Of a stretch of 64,000 bases of DNA, positions 13,095 through 26,100 are shown piece after piece (positions within the stretch are counted from its first letter, which is position 1; each line of letters begins with the position of its first letter). This stretch comes from Apostichopus japonicus. Lineage: Eukaryota > Echinodermata > Holothuroidea > Aspidochirotida > Stichopodidae. Location: positions 28,994,668 to 29,058,667 of the forward strand of contig NC_092569.1 in the NCBI RefSeq assembly GCF_037975245.1, written 5' to 3'. The notes beneath the pieces were generated by a model, which made no database searches, was not told the origin of the DNA, and saw only the letters and a program-made list of their open reading frames with translations. The position numbers were made by a program, and so were the translations under genes.

Positions 13095-14010
13095 TTGAGT
13101 GATATTTAGGGGTTCTAGGACAAAATCCCCCGGACAAAATCCCCCCAGACAATATCCCACTGACCCATACAAAGCCTGCCTGCAACAACCAGCGATGGCC
13201 CAGGTGTGACAGTCAAGGCATGGGACATTGCACTGGTTAGGGTACCGTTCAGGGGATTGGTCAGGGTACTAGTGAGGGTACTGGCGAGTGTAACTGTGAG
13301 GGCTCCTGTTAGGGTACCTGTGAGGGTACCGGTCAAGGTACTGGTCATGTGACTGGTCAGGGTACCGGTCATCATACTGGTCACTCTACCAGTCAGGGTT
13401 CCACTCAGTGTACTGGTTAGGGTACTGGTCAGGATACTGGTCAGGGGACTGGTCCGGAGTTCATTGAGGGTAATTGCAAGGCTACCTGTTAGTGTGGCCA
13501 TGGGATATAGCTCCATGTTGTGACATTTAAGGGACCGGTCAAGGTACTGGTCAAATTACTGTTTATTGTACCAGTACTTGTAAGGGTACGTGTCAGATTA
13601 TGTGTCAGGGTGCCTTTCAGGATACCAGTTGGGATACCGGTCGAGGTACCGGCCGGGGTACAGTCCAGGGTACTGGTCAGGGAGGAGCACCGGTGGGGGT
13701 AACTGTCAGGCTCACTATTAAGGTACCGGTCGGGGTATGGTCGGAGTACTGGTCCGGGAACCACTGAGAGTACCAATGGAAATACTGGTGAGGGTACCGG
13801 ATGACGGTACTGGATGACGATACCGGGGACCGGGATGACGCATTTTTGTAAAGAATTGATGGGATTATTTATAGCTTGGGGAGATTTTGGCTTGGGTGGA
13901 TTTTGTCCTAGGGGGATTTTGTCCAGGGGGATTTTGGCTCTGGGGGAATTTGTCCTAGGGGGACTTTGTCTGGGGGATTTTGTCCTGTCACCCTATTTAG
14001 GTATTAGTAT
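13095..14010. mobile_element. Foldback-like element with minisatellite core
   Basis: The left arm has three GGACAAAATCCCCC-type units (13118-13160); the right arm has about seven GGGGGATTTTGTCC units (13895-13990), so the arms are inverted relative to one another. Between them lies about 600 bp of 10-12-bp units such as GGTACTGGTCAG and GGTACCGGTCA. Tandemly repeated inverted arms resemble foldback elements, but no transposase was seen. Confidence 0.65.
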
Positions 14011-17000
14011 TGGACCAAAAACAGTATTAATGTCGGCACAAAACAAACGTTAAAGAAAGCTCAAATGTTGTTTGTCCATCTCTAACATCCCTGGTGGAAC
14101 CATGGAAATATTTGAAAATTGTCAGCACTGTGGCAAGTCCCCAGACATTTTGATATGTTACCATTATAGTTAACAAATTGGGTAAGCCTGTTCAGGGAAT
14201 GATGATAAGCAGCCCCTCCACTTTTATGTTTTGACAAAATACTATACACTCAAAGCCAGATTTTTAAAGCAAAAAAATTATGGCTCAGGAACTAATGGTA
14301 TACTGGCAGTTTTGAACTAAAATCGACAGTGAATATTACATGAATTTCATCAGAACATAATTTAAGTAATGTATAAATGCATGCGCAGTTGCAATTGTTC
14401 ACTGTATGTTTATTTTTTCTTCACTCCTCAGAGGAATACTGCTACAAACAGTCAAACAACAAACAATTTTCAATTGATCAGGAATACAACAGAAAGTGTC
14501 CCTTTCTGTACACTACTGTACAGTATACTGTGTTGCTGACTCAAAACATAAACAGAGATAGAGGCAGTGAATGTCATTGCTTAAAATTCATCAAAAATTG
14601 TTGACGATTTGCTTTTTTAAACTTCTACCCAGAAATCTGGCTTATTACCAAACACATACAGTAGTGGAGATTAGCATGATATTAAAAGACGAGACACAAT
14701 AAAAATTGTACAATCATATTCAAGCAGTTGATTGTAATTTCAATCCCAGTTTATATTTTCCACAAGATTTATTTCACATAAACCAGGATACTTGCACTAT
14801 TACATTACCTCAATTTACTGACCTCTCTCATACATGAGAAACATTTTGGGAACTAACTTATACCTCAAGTATTTATCTAGACTAACCAGTATAGGCTGTA
14901 CAGTATCTAATACCGTAACCAATGCAAATTACCACAATATCATGGAGTTTCCATGCTTGGAGGGACAAAAGTATACACAATACCCCTGGATTGCACAATT
15001 TCATACCTATAGTTACAAATGTTGTGGTTTTACAGTATGTTTCATTGGGCTGCACTAGGTTTCCATGACATTGGTGCTAGTTGCATGTGCCTTTGCTGTA
15101 TTCACTCCCCTCAATTTTGAGGGGAAATAATTTAATTTTGTTTAAAGAATAAACTGGTTCTTGGTGTAACAAAAGACCACAAGCTTTCAGTAATTAAGTC
15201 AGGCCTAACATTGTAAACTTTTCCCATAGCATAACCCCTGAAGCCCACTTGTAGAATTGTGAAACTGTGGTTCAGGGACAATGCAGTGTACCCCTGGAGA
15301 TTTTGAGGGATAAAAGTTTGAAAGATTTTTATAATAGTAATCTGCTTAACAAATACCCTTAGTCCTGCACAAGTATCTGTGTGGTGGTTGTTGAAAATTA
15401 CTGTACTATGGCTTGCTGATCTTGCTTGGAATACAAAATTAAAACATCTTAAAACATGAGAAATGCATTTAAGAACAGTTAAAGCAAGGTAAGGCAGCAA
15501 AATATCCAGTAACCTCAACACTTAAGCATCAGGACCACTTCAGTTGTATAACAAGTTCCATGTTCTTGACAAGCAGCTGCAAATGTTCCCTAATACTTAC
15601 AAAAGCATGTAGTGCCACAATGTCACCAAACTAAAATATTTCAAGAAGTACATTGCAAAAGAATGAGTCCATTTATACAGTTAAATATGTAGAAGACTTC
15701 CCATGAAGACTGGTCTGCATTCTCTTGGTTCTGTCTGCTTGAAGCTTATACTATTAATTTCCTCTATCTTTTATATGGTGTAACAGTGTAACATATCCTG
15801 GAACTAGTTAGTTTTCTGTTACTGCTACTACATTACTGTGCCAATCCAACAACTATTCCCAGCAACTTCCTAACTCCATTGAAAGATGTGCTGTGTCCCA
15901 GAGGATATACATGAGATGTGTGAATCTACTTCGCGATTTACAGGACATACTTTTGCTTTGCTTGGCATCGGCTTCTATGCAAGCTTTTAATTGATAAGCC
16001 CAACAAGGAGCTACTGTATACCACTATGTACAGCATGATGAAAAGCTTGGTTGATGATTGTATTCACCCCACTGTAAACTGTGTGATAATCTTGCCTGGC
16101 ATTTCTAATTAGAGCATATCCTTTGCTGTATTAGCCTGTAGATCTATCCATCTGTTGGTACAAAAAGAAAAGCTTTCTCTTAAAGATATGCTGATTTGGT
16201 CCCAATTATAGCACGCGCAATATAGCTTGGAATGTTTTGCGATTACCGAATAGACCTCACACTCTACAAATGAAGAAAACAATGAACTGCTTTACAAAAC
16301 TAAATCTCCTGTAATTCAGCCAATATTTTAATCATCTCACAACCTTTCATATATTACTATTTTCACTGTAAATTTCAATTCGTTTATCCATCCCATTTTG
16401 GGCCCATTAATTCTTGATTCATCTTGCCTTGTATACAACATTACACATTTTATTTATGCAGCCATGCATTCAATTGGAGCTGAAACAGCTCCCTACCATA
16501 GCAAGTGCTTTTAAAAGTTGCAAGTCATTCAAGCTTTACCAATTGTAAAGATTTCAAAATTTAAATATGCATGTACATTTTATGTGGACCTAGCCTGACA
16601 ATTTGGTGTTGTCTTGCATTGACCTTTAAGATTAAAAACCAGTGAGTGGATATAGCTCTAGTGTAGTTAAATACTATGGAGATAGAGGAAAAGATACCAC
16701 CACATTAACCAGATCATACAAAAGTTTTCATCCCTTCTGATTGTTTCTTTCTTCATTCCATAACTTTGGAATAAATTACCTCAGATGTTACTCGTATTTG
16801 AGATAATAGAGTCCTATGGTATCAAGTTTATGCGATGTCAAACCTACAGAATATTAACTTACATTTTGGTTAATTCAGAAAATATCTTCCATTTTGCTGT
16901 CAATGATGCAGTAGGTCACCACATCAGTCTGTCCCAGACGGCATCTGTGCTCTAGCTATGATTGCTGTCGTTCCAACATTGACTTTTTCACTGCATGGCA

Positions 17001-17797
17001 GCTACAGTACATCGTACAGTGTTATTCCCTTGGATAGTGGGCTGTTGTCATTCATCTTGAGATTGAGAATGTTGATCATCAAATTTGTCTGAGAAAACAT
17101 TAACAGTGCCAATCAAATAAATATCAAATGGTCAGAGTGTAGATGTGCATTATTTCAATTTTTATTGTACACTTCTCTCCAATATATTTTGGGCCAATAC
17201 AGAGCTCAGATCTTAAACACTGAATATTGCACATTTAGTCAACTTGGTATTACTTATGGATCTAAATAGACTTAACAAAATGACTTACAGTATATGCAAG
17301 GGAGGGGATAGAAGGCTTTATCAAATTTTTGTGTTATATAGATTTTTGGAGGATGGTAACTTTTAATTAGGTGCACTCAGCTTTTGTAATAGTTACATTA
17401 TGGAAATGTACTGACTCAATAACCTTTTGGATGCATGGCATTGTTATTTTGTACAAATTTTGGCTAGTTATAAATAAGACACTTGAAACACAATGCATCA
17501 CTTGAGAGACTTAGATTAAAGGTATTCTGCATTGGCCCAAATTTGATGCTGGATTTTCTAGTATTATATCCTTTAACTGTTTTTATTGATACCCTCACTG
17601 GGATATTCAGACATCTTACAGTACAGTGGTGTCTAGAATGTCTGAGAATATTTTGGAGAGTAAAGACTTCCAAGAACTTTTTGAAAAGTTCTAGCAATTA
17701 TAGCATCTTTTATTCAATACAGGCTACTTGTAAGTTACATTTGCATGGTGACTTCAGTCTATAATAATCTAGGCATAGCTACTGTACAGTATAGTAA
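14011..17797. other. No gene recognised
   Basis: AT-rich unique sequence. The longest minus-strand frame (15521-15132, 129 codons) has no recognisable motif. It could include introns or 3' UTR of the unidentified minus-strand gene that may start at 20124. Confidence 0.35.
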
Positions 17798-18383
17798 AGG
17801 CTTCATAATTGACGCACCCCCGTAATTGACGCACCTTAAATTATTACTAGCAACGATACAGCAGGCCACCTAAACTTTTTTGCAGCCAAACAGAATTACA
17901 TATTTCATGAGTTTGAATCCATTTGAGGTATTTGCTGACCAAATTGTGGTATTTTTTAAGCTTTTAACACCCTCCCCCCAGTTTTGCACATTTTTTGGCC
18001 ATTTGGAAATCTTACACCCTTAAAATACCCAACATTACCTCAATATGAGAACATTACTCTCTGGGACATGACCTGTGAGAGCTTAGAGGCTCAGAGCATA
18101 GCAAACAGCATCTAAAGTCAATGGATGTATACCAAGGCCTACACTACAGTTAGCTTATCGACGAATGTGTCAATTTAGGGGTATGAAAGAACTTGACACG
18201 GCAGACATTTTGTGGTCAAATTCTGCTCAATTGTACGGTGCATAAGCACAGAACCTTAAATATTTTGAGATTAGAACATTTCTGAGGAACTACACATATG
18301 AAAAACACATACAGTTGAGTAATTTGGATTTTTCCTTGATAGATATCATTGATCAAATCCTTAAGTGCGTCAATTATAAGCCT
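17798..18383. mobile_element. MITE-like element, 586 bp
   Basis: Left end AGGCTTCATAATTGACGCAC and right end GTGCGTCAATTATAAGCCT are inverted repeats apart from a one-base indel. The interior matches 2361-2778, including CATGAGTTTGAATCCATTT and AGAGGCTCAGAGCATAGCAA. Confidence 0.75.
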
Positions 18384-18784
18384 ACCATGCTACAGTATCT
18401 GGTCATGATTAGGGCAATGTACAGTAACATAATTGTCCAGCAAAATCTAAGGCCATATATGATACATACATGCACAGTAGGCTAAGAAGTTAAGCTGACC
18501 TACTTGAAATCTAATTTCTCTGGCAGTTGGTATTAATTTGTAGCTCAAACTACAGACCAGTTTACCCTTGACCCAATGCTAAGGTAGTGTTAGGACTTGG
18601 ACTATGGCCCTAGGCTACAGCCGAACGTAGGCTAGGCCTTACAAGTTTTAGGCTAGAAGCTAGTCTAGACTATAGTATTGAAATATGGGTATGAACAAAT
18701 AACGTGAAGCTGTATGCAACAACGTTACAATATCAACGTTATTAATATCACCAAACTTTATTGACTAATCTCATGGACCTTACC

Positions 18785-18960
18785 TGAAGTTGTTGGTGAG
18801 ACGTTTTCGTTTTAACGGTACTTTTTTAAAAAAAAGTCAACAAGGAAAGAACCTGGGCACTAAAACCAAACTACCCGGCGAACGACTGACCCGATCTCAA
18901 GCCCAGTCCCCTTGCATCGAGAGGAAACAGATACTACACATCATCTTATATTAGCCGAAA
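18785..18960 (-). other. Possible non-coding or short exon ending at a GTAAGG donor
   Basis: On the minus strand CTTCAG is followed by GTAAGG at about 18790-18785, a good 5' splice site. The preceding bases lack a long frame. They could be a 5' UTR exon of an unidentified leftward gene, or the second exon of the signal-peptide gene starting at 20124: a T-run then AAAAAAG at about 18827 could act as a poor acceptor and keeps frame. Evidence is splice-site quality only. Confidence 0.2.
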
Positions 18961-19146
18961 CTGTTATTGGGTTGCATGCAATGCAGCCGACGGGTATGCT
19001 TTAGCGTTAGCCCTGGCGTATACAGTGTACACAGTGTAGAGCGTATACACTGAATACAGGCTACTGCCGCTGTCAAGAAAACTACGGATGCCTGTACGTC
19101 AGGTCAACTTATATACCAACTGGGGGATATACTTTGAGAGCAAGAC

Positions 19147-19507
<361 letters not shown>

Positions 19508-20057
19508 CCCACTGTGACTTCGCCAATGTTTGGAGGCTTTTGAGGCTTAAGCAAGTTAGTCTATATGGAAAGAGGTGGGGAGCGAGAGGGGGTATATTAC
19601 TAAAGATCCTTAATGTGACTGGGATGTCAGTGGCTCATTATAAACTAGCATTGTGATACTAAAGCTACAATGACATAATTAACCTATACTTAAAACTAAC
19701 GACTACGTCTCCCAAGGTTCAAACCCAATCATACCAATGCGCAATTAAGGGCAATCATATATCACACGCATAGATAGTAAAGGTAATGATAATCACCCTA
19801 GAAAAATAAAAATCAGTGCTCCTTTAGATCCAAAGGAATGTTTTTTCCCCCCCTCCAATTTTGAAGAACAAAGCACCCTCCCTAACTTATTATCTCATGA
19901 ACGGCAAATAATAGCGCCACTTTAGCCTCTTATGTCGGCCTATAGCCTACCCCAAACCTGAATCTGGCCTAAATTAAGTATCATCGCCTGTGCATGGTAA
20001 CAGTTATAAAAGACAGGTGACATGGAAAACAGCGAAAAGTTAACCAACTATACTTAC

Positions 20058-20124
20058 CCTCGCAACTAATAACGCTTGCGAATAGGAGCAATACCGATAC
20101 CAGTAACGTATTAAACGTCGCCAT
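20058..20124 (-). CDS. Putative first exon with signal peptide, gene unidentified
   Basis: An ATG at 20124 opens 22 codons starting MATFNTLLVSVLLLFASVIS. This is a classic signal peptide: a short polar start, a 10-residue hydrophobic core, then small residues before a Cys. The frame runs straight into a near-perfect 5' splice site (GAGG, then GTAAGTATA) in phase 1. If real, it is the first coding exon of a secreted or membrane protein whose later exons lie to the left. I could not recognise any of them; a weak candidate is 18826-18793, which ends in CTTCAG then GTAAGG. The gene is not named. A chance ORF plus chance donor remains possible. Confidence 0.4.
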
Positions 20125-22089
20125 GATTTCCGTCTCTATAATTAGGCTAGTTATTGCTGTGTTAGCCTACGTGTTAGCATTATCTTTACATATTAGCGTA
20201 AGTGAAGCGTACCTTCCACGATGCAGCACCAATATAACTTACTCTCTGCATAGGCAGTTAACGCAATGTCAGAACAAAGGACTATTTCTAAAACGAAGGT
20301 ATAGGCATACTAAACTACGAAAGCATGGCACAACTTTGAATTACTTGAAAAGTTCGAATAAAAAGGGTATTGTAAATTTTTCAACGTATGATAATTGAAT
20401 TATAAAGATCTTTATAATTATTGTTCTATGGTCCTTTACAGTGAGATTCACTGACAGTGAGACACTGTAGATTTAATATTTCATCTACTACGGCATTTGT
20501 AATGTATGAAACCTGTTAGGGAGGGAAGGAAGGAGGGGCAGTGGCGGCCCTACCCGGATCCGAGAGCCCCAAGTTTTAGGGGCCTCACTAGTACCAATAG
20601 CCTGCTAACCCAATGCGATATTTCGTATACTTGTGTGGTCACTGATTCAAAGTTTGTACCAATTCTATGTGCTTTTATCCTTAAGAAAGCAGACTGTAAT
20701 TAAATGAAAATTCTCTAAACCACACAGCGCATCCAGGTGTAACAAAATGAACCAGTATGAATCAGTGTACAAATACACAGTTCAAAATTTCGACTTCTTT
20801 AGAAGAGCGGATGCGATCAAGAGTCGTAAAGGTATATAAATCCACTTTATTATCACGGTTAGGCTTCATTGTAGGAATATATCCAATATCTAGTGCCTTG
20901 AACGTGAACAAAAGGACATTCTTCTTTCCAATATATCCTTCACAGTGGCAAACAATTCCTATGGATATTTCCTATGTGTATTACCTATGGATATTTCCTG
21001 TGTATTTCCTATGGACATTTCCCACTGAGGGGGTGGATAATTGGGTGATATACGAAACCATGTAATGCATATATAAAGTTTAGTACATAGCCAGCTTACT
21101 GCCCTAAAAGCTCAGTGAAAATAACACCGTTCTATGCAATTTTCAAATTAATCATCATTATTTTTATTGGGTTACCTGTCATTAAACATTTTGAGCTGAA
21201 TAAATTTCGCCAGTTTTAGAGAGTCCGTAGATTCTACACACTTCAATCAAACTTTGAAAGTACTGCCCAACAGATCATGCGCCAATCAAATTTCTGTTTT
21301 GTTTACGACCGTTAGGCCTAGGACTTACTTTCACTTTCGTGGCTAGCCTGTGTTAGGTCCATTCTCTTGAAAAGTATCTTTCTTTCGGTCTTACCGATGT
21401 AGCTTGCGAAGTTGTGTCATTTCCTTCCATTGCAAGGAATAAACAGATATTCTTCCCAGACGTTTCCATCGTGAAATTGGGTAAAAAATGTGGACGATAC
21501 GAGTAGCCTATATGGAGGTTACATTTGTGAAATGAACATGCTGATATGGGCGGTCGCAGTGCTTTTAGGGTAAATCGTTTGCGCCATAAGGGCAACAGAA
21601 AATAATTTTTTCATTCGATTGCGACAGTGTTTCTCCATTAAACCCACCTGGTCACCTGTATTGAAATTTTAACAGAAACAAAACAAAAACATCTGAAGAG
21701 ATAAATTTTTATTTTATTTAAACAACCTTCAAGTCACATCAATATTTTTTAACTGTAAAATATTGTAATACATTCCCTATAAAGTTTAAGGCAACCACTT
21801 AAAATATTAAGGGTGAATATTTACAAGAAAATCTTGACCATATCTATTATTTCAAGTATACTTTGCCAACCATTTCAGAACCTAAGGTGAGACAAATTGT
21901 AATCACATGGGCACTTTCTTCTATTTACTTAAAAATCGATAAACATTTCAAATACATACAATAAAACAACTGGTTCACCTTAAATGATTACAGCCACACC
22001 TCTCTCATTAAAGATGGGCAGCTCTTAAAATGGGCTAAGCAAATCTTTAGGTTCAAACTTATCATAACTATATAATGATAAAATCGAAC

Positions 22090-22174
22090 ATATATATATA
22101 TATATATATTTCGAATTCCGGTGGAGGCTGGAAGTTTTTTCACTATTCTAAATTTTCCAACTCATTACGTTTTC

Positions 22175-22269
<95 letters not shown>
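22090..22269. repeat. Two (TA)n tracts flanking a 70-bp unique spacer
   Basis: TA runs at about 22090-22110 and 22178-22269; the second is broken by AAATTA. They lie in the 3' flank of LMBRD1. Confidence 0.95.
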
Positions 22270-22272
<3 letters not shown>

Positions 22273-22643
22273 GCAGATCTGTAGCATGAGTTTTATCCAT
22301 ATTTTTGGGTTGTGGGGGTGGGGTGGGGTGTTGGCACAAATACTGGCTGTCTGTACTGAGGAGAGTCTAAGTGGGGGGCCATACACTCACCTGTAAATAA
22401 TTGTTGTTTGCATAAGAGGGCTTAGATACAAAATCATGATATCTTTTTAACTACATTTCTGTGGTACAAGCTTTTCCTTTCTTAGTGCATGCTGTTAAAA
22501 CTAAAGCCATTTGGAAGAAAATCTATGGAAAAAAATACATGTTTGGTAGTTTAGATAGTTGACGACAATTACAATGGACCCTCCAGAGAAATAGTAAACT
22601 GCTGCTTAAAAATGTACCAAATTCATCACTTTTTGCTCATTAA

Positions 22644-22649
22644 TTTATT
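22644..22649 (-). terminator. LMBRD1: Possible LMBRD1 polyadenylation signal
   Basis: An AATAAA on the minus strand lies about 525 bases past the LMBRD1 stop. It is the nearest canonical hexamer I found. The region is AT-rich, so a chance match is quite possible. Confidence 0.3.
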
Positions 22650-23174
22650 AATTTTTTTAATCAAATTTAGAAATTTCTCTGTACACATCCGAACTTCAAA
22701 GCAATAAAAAGTGGCAAGTATAGGAAAGTTAATTACCCCTGCAGAGATACTAAGTACCTGGTGTGTCCTAGGTACATTACATGGTGCAAAAGAACAATCT
22801 TACATGAAATATTATTATATATGTATTCATATTAACACTGTAGGTATAATTTGTAGATGTTCTTGATGGTTGTAACAAAGTCTTATCTTTAACACCATCT
22901 AACACTCTTCTCGACATATTGACAAAATTCTTCATCCAAATTGAAACTTGGTATGTGTTGTTTGGAAACCTTGAACCTTCAAATTTTTACAAGTAAATAC
23001 AAGATATTTCTTGAGATATAAATATAAAACACTAATGATAAACAAAATAAAATAAAATAAATAAAACGAAACAATGCATGCTGGTGATTTTCTTTTGTGA
23101 AGTTGAAAATGTTTTGTTTCAGACACAGTAGGCTTCTTTCAAAATGTGAACCATTGCCTGGCTTGTAGGGACAT

Positions 23175-26100
23175 CTACGGCTGCACTAACTCGTCATCAC
23201 TATCATCCAAGTCTGATGAATCAACAGCGCCCTCAATAGACGAGGTCGGTTTCTTCAAAATGGCCACCACGATGGAAATGACCACAAACTGAAATGTTGC
23301 AAAGAGAAAAAAAAGAAACCAGAGACAATTATATTGACATGTTACAGCATTCCTTGCAAGTTTGTGAAACTAATCTTAGGTTGACAAAATTCAAGCCTCT
23401 GAAGAAGGCTATTGTGAATGACTAACCCTTCAAGAAGTGAATTTAGTGAATCCTCAAATGCTTCAGTCATCTCCCCCTGCACTCCATTGCCTCCCGATAT
23501 TGCAAACTGTACCTAATGCCAACTAATAGCATGCACCTGCCCAGACTATGCTCCTAGGCCAGGCCTGACCAGTAAGTAATTTCCCTCGAGCTGCTGCAAG
23601 GCCGTAAATTCACACATAGCCATATAAGAGGCGAAGTATAACCAGGTATACTTATGGTGAACCAACCATCAAGTGACAAACGGCTACCTAACCTAGGCTA
23701 TAGTAAACAGCACAAGAGGCATGCATGCCTATACAGTAACAACACAGGGCAATATAACAGAGAGGTCCTATCTCTATGACAGCAGATAGGAGACACAGAG
23801 AGAGATTGCTACCACATGGCATCAACTTATGTGCTAGGTCACTGTGAGGTCAACCTAATTAGCATGGACCATACCAAATATGCATGGACCATACCAAAAT
23901 CCAGATGAGGTTGTGCAAAATTGCTATGTTTTGAATGGTTTGGGCCACTACACCTCTCCTAAAGTGGGAACAAATTATTCCTTTCAAAAGTAAATCAAAA
24001 TTCTGTGGATTGGATTGAAAGCACTACTGTTAAGTACTCACAGCCATAAAGAGCCATGTGGTCCAGTAGTAACAGGCACCAAAGAACCAAAAGTTGAGAG
24101 TAAAAGTGGCCAAAAGAGCTGTTGTCACCGTAAAAATACATTCTGCAGGTTTAAACGAAAAAAATGTCTATCTTTGATAGATGGACTTCTCATGTACACA
24201 TAGAAAGAGATGTTGACAGTTAACCATAAAAGCTTGCATCTATGAAGTAATAGATTCAAGGCCTTCATCGATGACCCTAAATTACACTACCTCTCATCTC
24301 ATGGAGATTATAAATTATATGTTAAACCCACTCATACTGGAATGTAAGCTGTTGCCTTTCTCATCGCTAATTTTGTCCATATTAAGAGTGATTTTGACCA
24401 AGCGCAATTACGTTTGAGAATTTCGGAGATGTACCTGTACTGTACTGTTGAAATGGTGGTTCATGTTTAAGGTCATTAACATTTAAACCAAGAAAAAACT
24501 GTGCTTGTAAAGTGGAAAACATTGCTTTTCAACCTGATGAAATATCATACATATAAATTTGTAAAAAAAGATATTACAGTCTTTGTTGAATAAACTGTGT
24601 CTACATTGATGAATGACAAAACAACATTGAGGTCAGAGAAAACAACTTTGAGGTCAGAGAAAACAACCGTGAGGTCAGAAAAACAACCTTGAGGTCAGTC
24701 AAAAACAAGAAAACAATTCATTGAAAGCTATTAACTCACGAACTGACTGAACACCATTTTTGAAAAGCGACATTTAAACACCACAGAGTACTGTGACAGG
24801 CTGACCTTTCTATGCTTGTTAGGAAATGATTCAATAATTATCATAATTCATAATTAATCATAATTAAAGCCACAGAGCACTGGCAGGCCACCACCCTTCA
24901 CAAAAAGTAGTCAAGCAAGCAGAGCAGACATTAGATTTTTTCCCAAATCTTTTGTTTTGATTTTCAAAGAATGATAAGATACATTTCTTCGATAAACTGC
25001 AAGTGATTCCAGTTAAAAATATCATGATATGGTTGCTCGTTTATATTATCTCTGGTTTATATTAAAGGGTACTACAGGGTTTTAAGGGGTATAAGGTAGC
25101 TATCCCGTATCAATTGTAGTATGTTTAGTTTAGCTGTGATTTATATTGAAGGGTAGTAGTACCGTAGTGAAGGGTATTCAAGGGTATGACAGGGTTTTAA
25201 GGGGTATGAGGTAGCTATCCCGTATCATTGTAGTATGTTTAGTTTATCTATGATTTATATGGAAGGGTATTACAGGGTATTAAAGGGTATGACAGGGTTT
25301 TAAAGGGGTATAAGGGCAGCCATCTGTCATCATGATATTGTAATATGTTTAGTTTATCTGTGATTTATATGGAAGGGTAGTACAGGGTATTAAAGGGTAT
25401 GACAGGGTTTTAAGGGGTATGAGGTAGCTATCCTGTATCATTGTAGTATGTTTAGTTTATCTATGATTTATATGGAAGGGTATTACAGGGTATTAAAGGG
25501 TATGACAGGGTTTTAAAGGGGTATAAGGGCAGCCATCTGGCATCATGATATTGTAGTATGTTTAGTATAACTGTGATTTATATTGAAGGGTAGTACAGGG
25601 TAGTACAGGGTATGACAGGGTTTTAAAGGGGTTTAAGGGCAGCAATCTGGCATGAACATATTGTAGTATGTTTATTTTATCTGTGATTTATATTGAAGGG
25701 TAGTACAGGGTATTTAAGGGAATGACAGGGGTTTAAGGTATAAGGGCAGCCATCTGTCATCATGATATTGTAGTATGTTTAGTTTAGCTGTGATTTATAT
25801 TAAATGGTTTGAAGGGTACTGAAAGGGTATGAAAGGGGTATAAGAGCAGCCATGCAGTAGTTTGTGTCTTTATAAATGTCATTTTGAAGGTAGGCATTGA
25901 ATGATATTCACCCTGGACAATTGTAATGTATGTTCATTTCATATAACATTTACACTGGCAGTCTAGGTGAGAGATAAACAGGTGGATTTGTACTTACCAT
26001 CCCCAGCCTCAATGGTACATTGTATAGCATGAGATCCATTCTATGATGCAAAAATAGTAAATATATAATGTACTTTCACTTGACTGCCAAGTATTGCTAT

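Larger units (their letters stand above)
20125..23174. other. LMBRD1 3' flank, no gene recognised
   Basis: Contains the LMBRD1 3' UTR (extent unknown), the (TA)n tracts, and a GC-richer stretch near 21340-21600. An 80-codon minus-strand frame at 21595-21353 is unlike any family I know. CAGTGGCGGCCCTACC at about 20539 resembles the end of another MITE. Confidence 0.35.

Noticed and set aside
13115-13516. 133-codon Thr/Leu/Ser-rich minus-strand ORF
   Set aside because: Produced by the 12-bp minisatellite; no start context, splice support or non-repeat part.
15132-15521. 129-codon minus-strand ORF as a gene
   Set aside because: No domain, no repeated evidence, no splice sites; its length is within chance for 64 kb of AT-rich DNA.
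20123-20398. Plus-strand 91-codon ORF with a hydrophobic start (MISVSIIRLVIAVLAYVLAL)
   Set aside because: It overlaps the minus-strand signal-peptide exon only marginally and has a hydrophobic start, but the remainder is Lys/Arg-rich with no motif. The minus-strand exon has the better splice signal. Not excluded outright.
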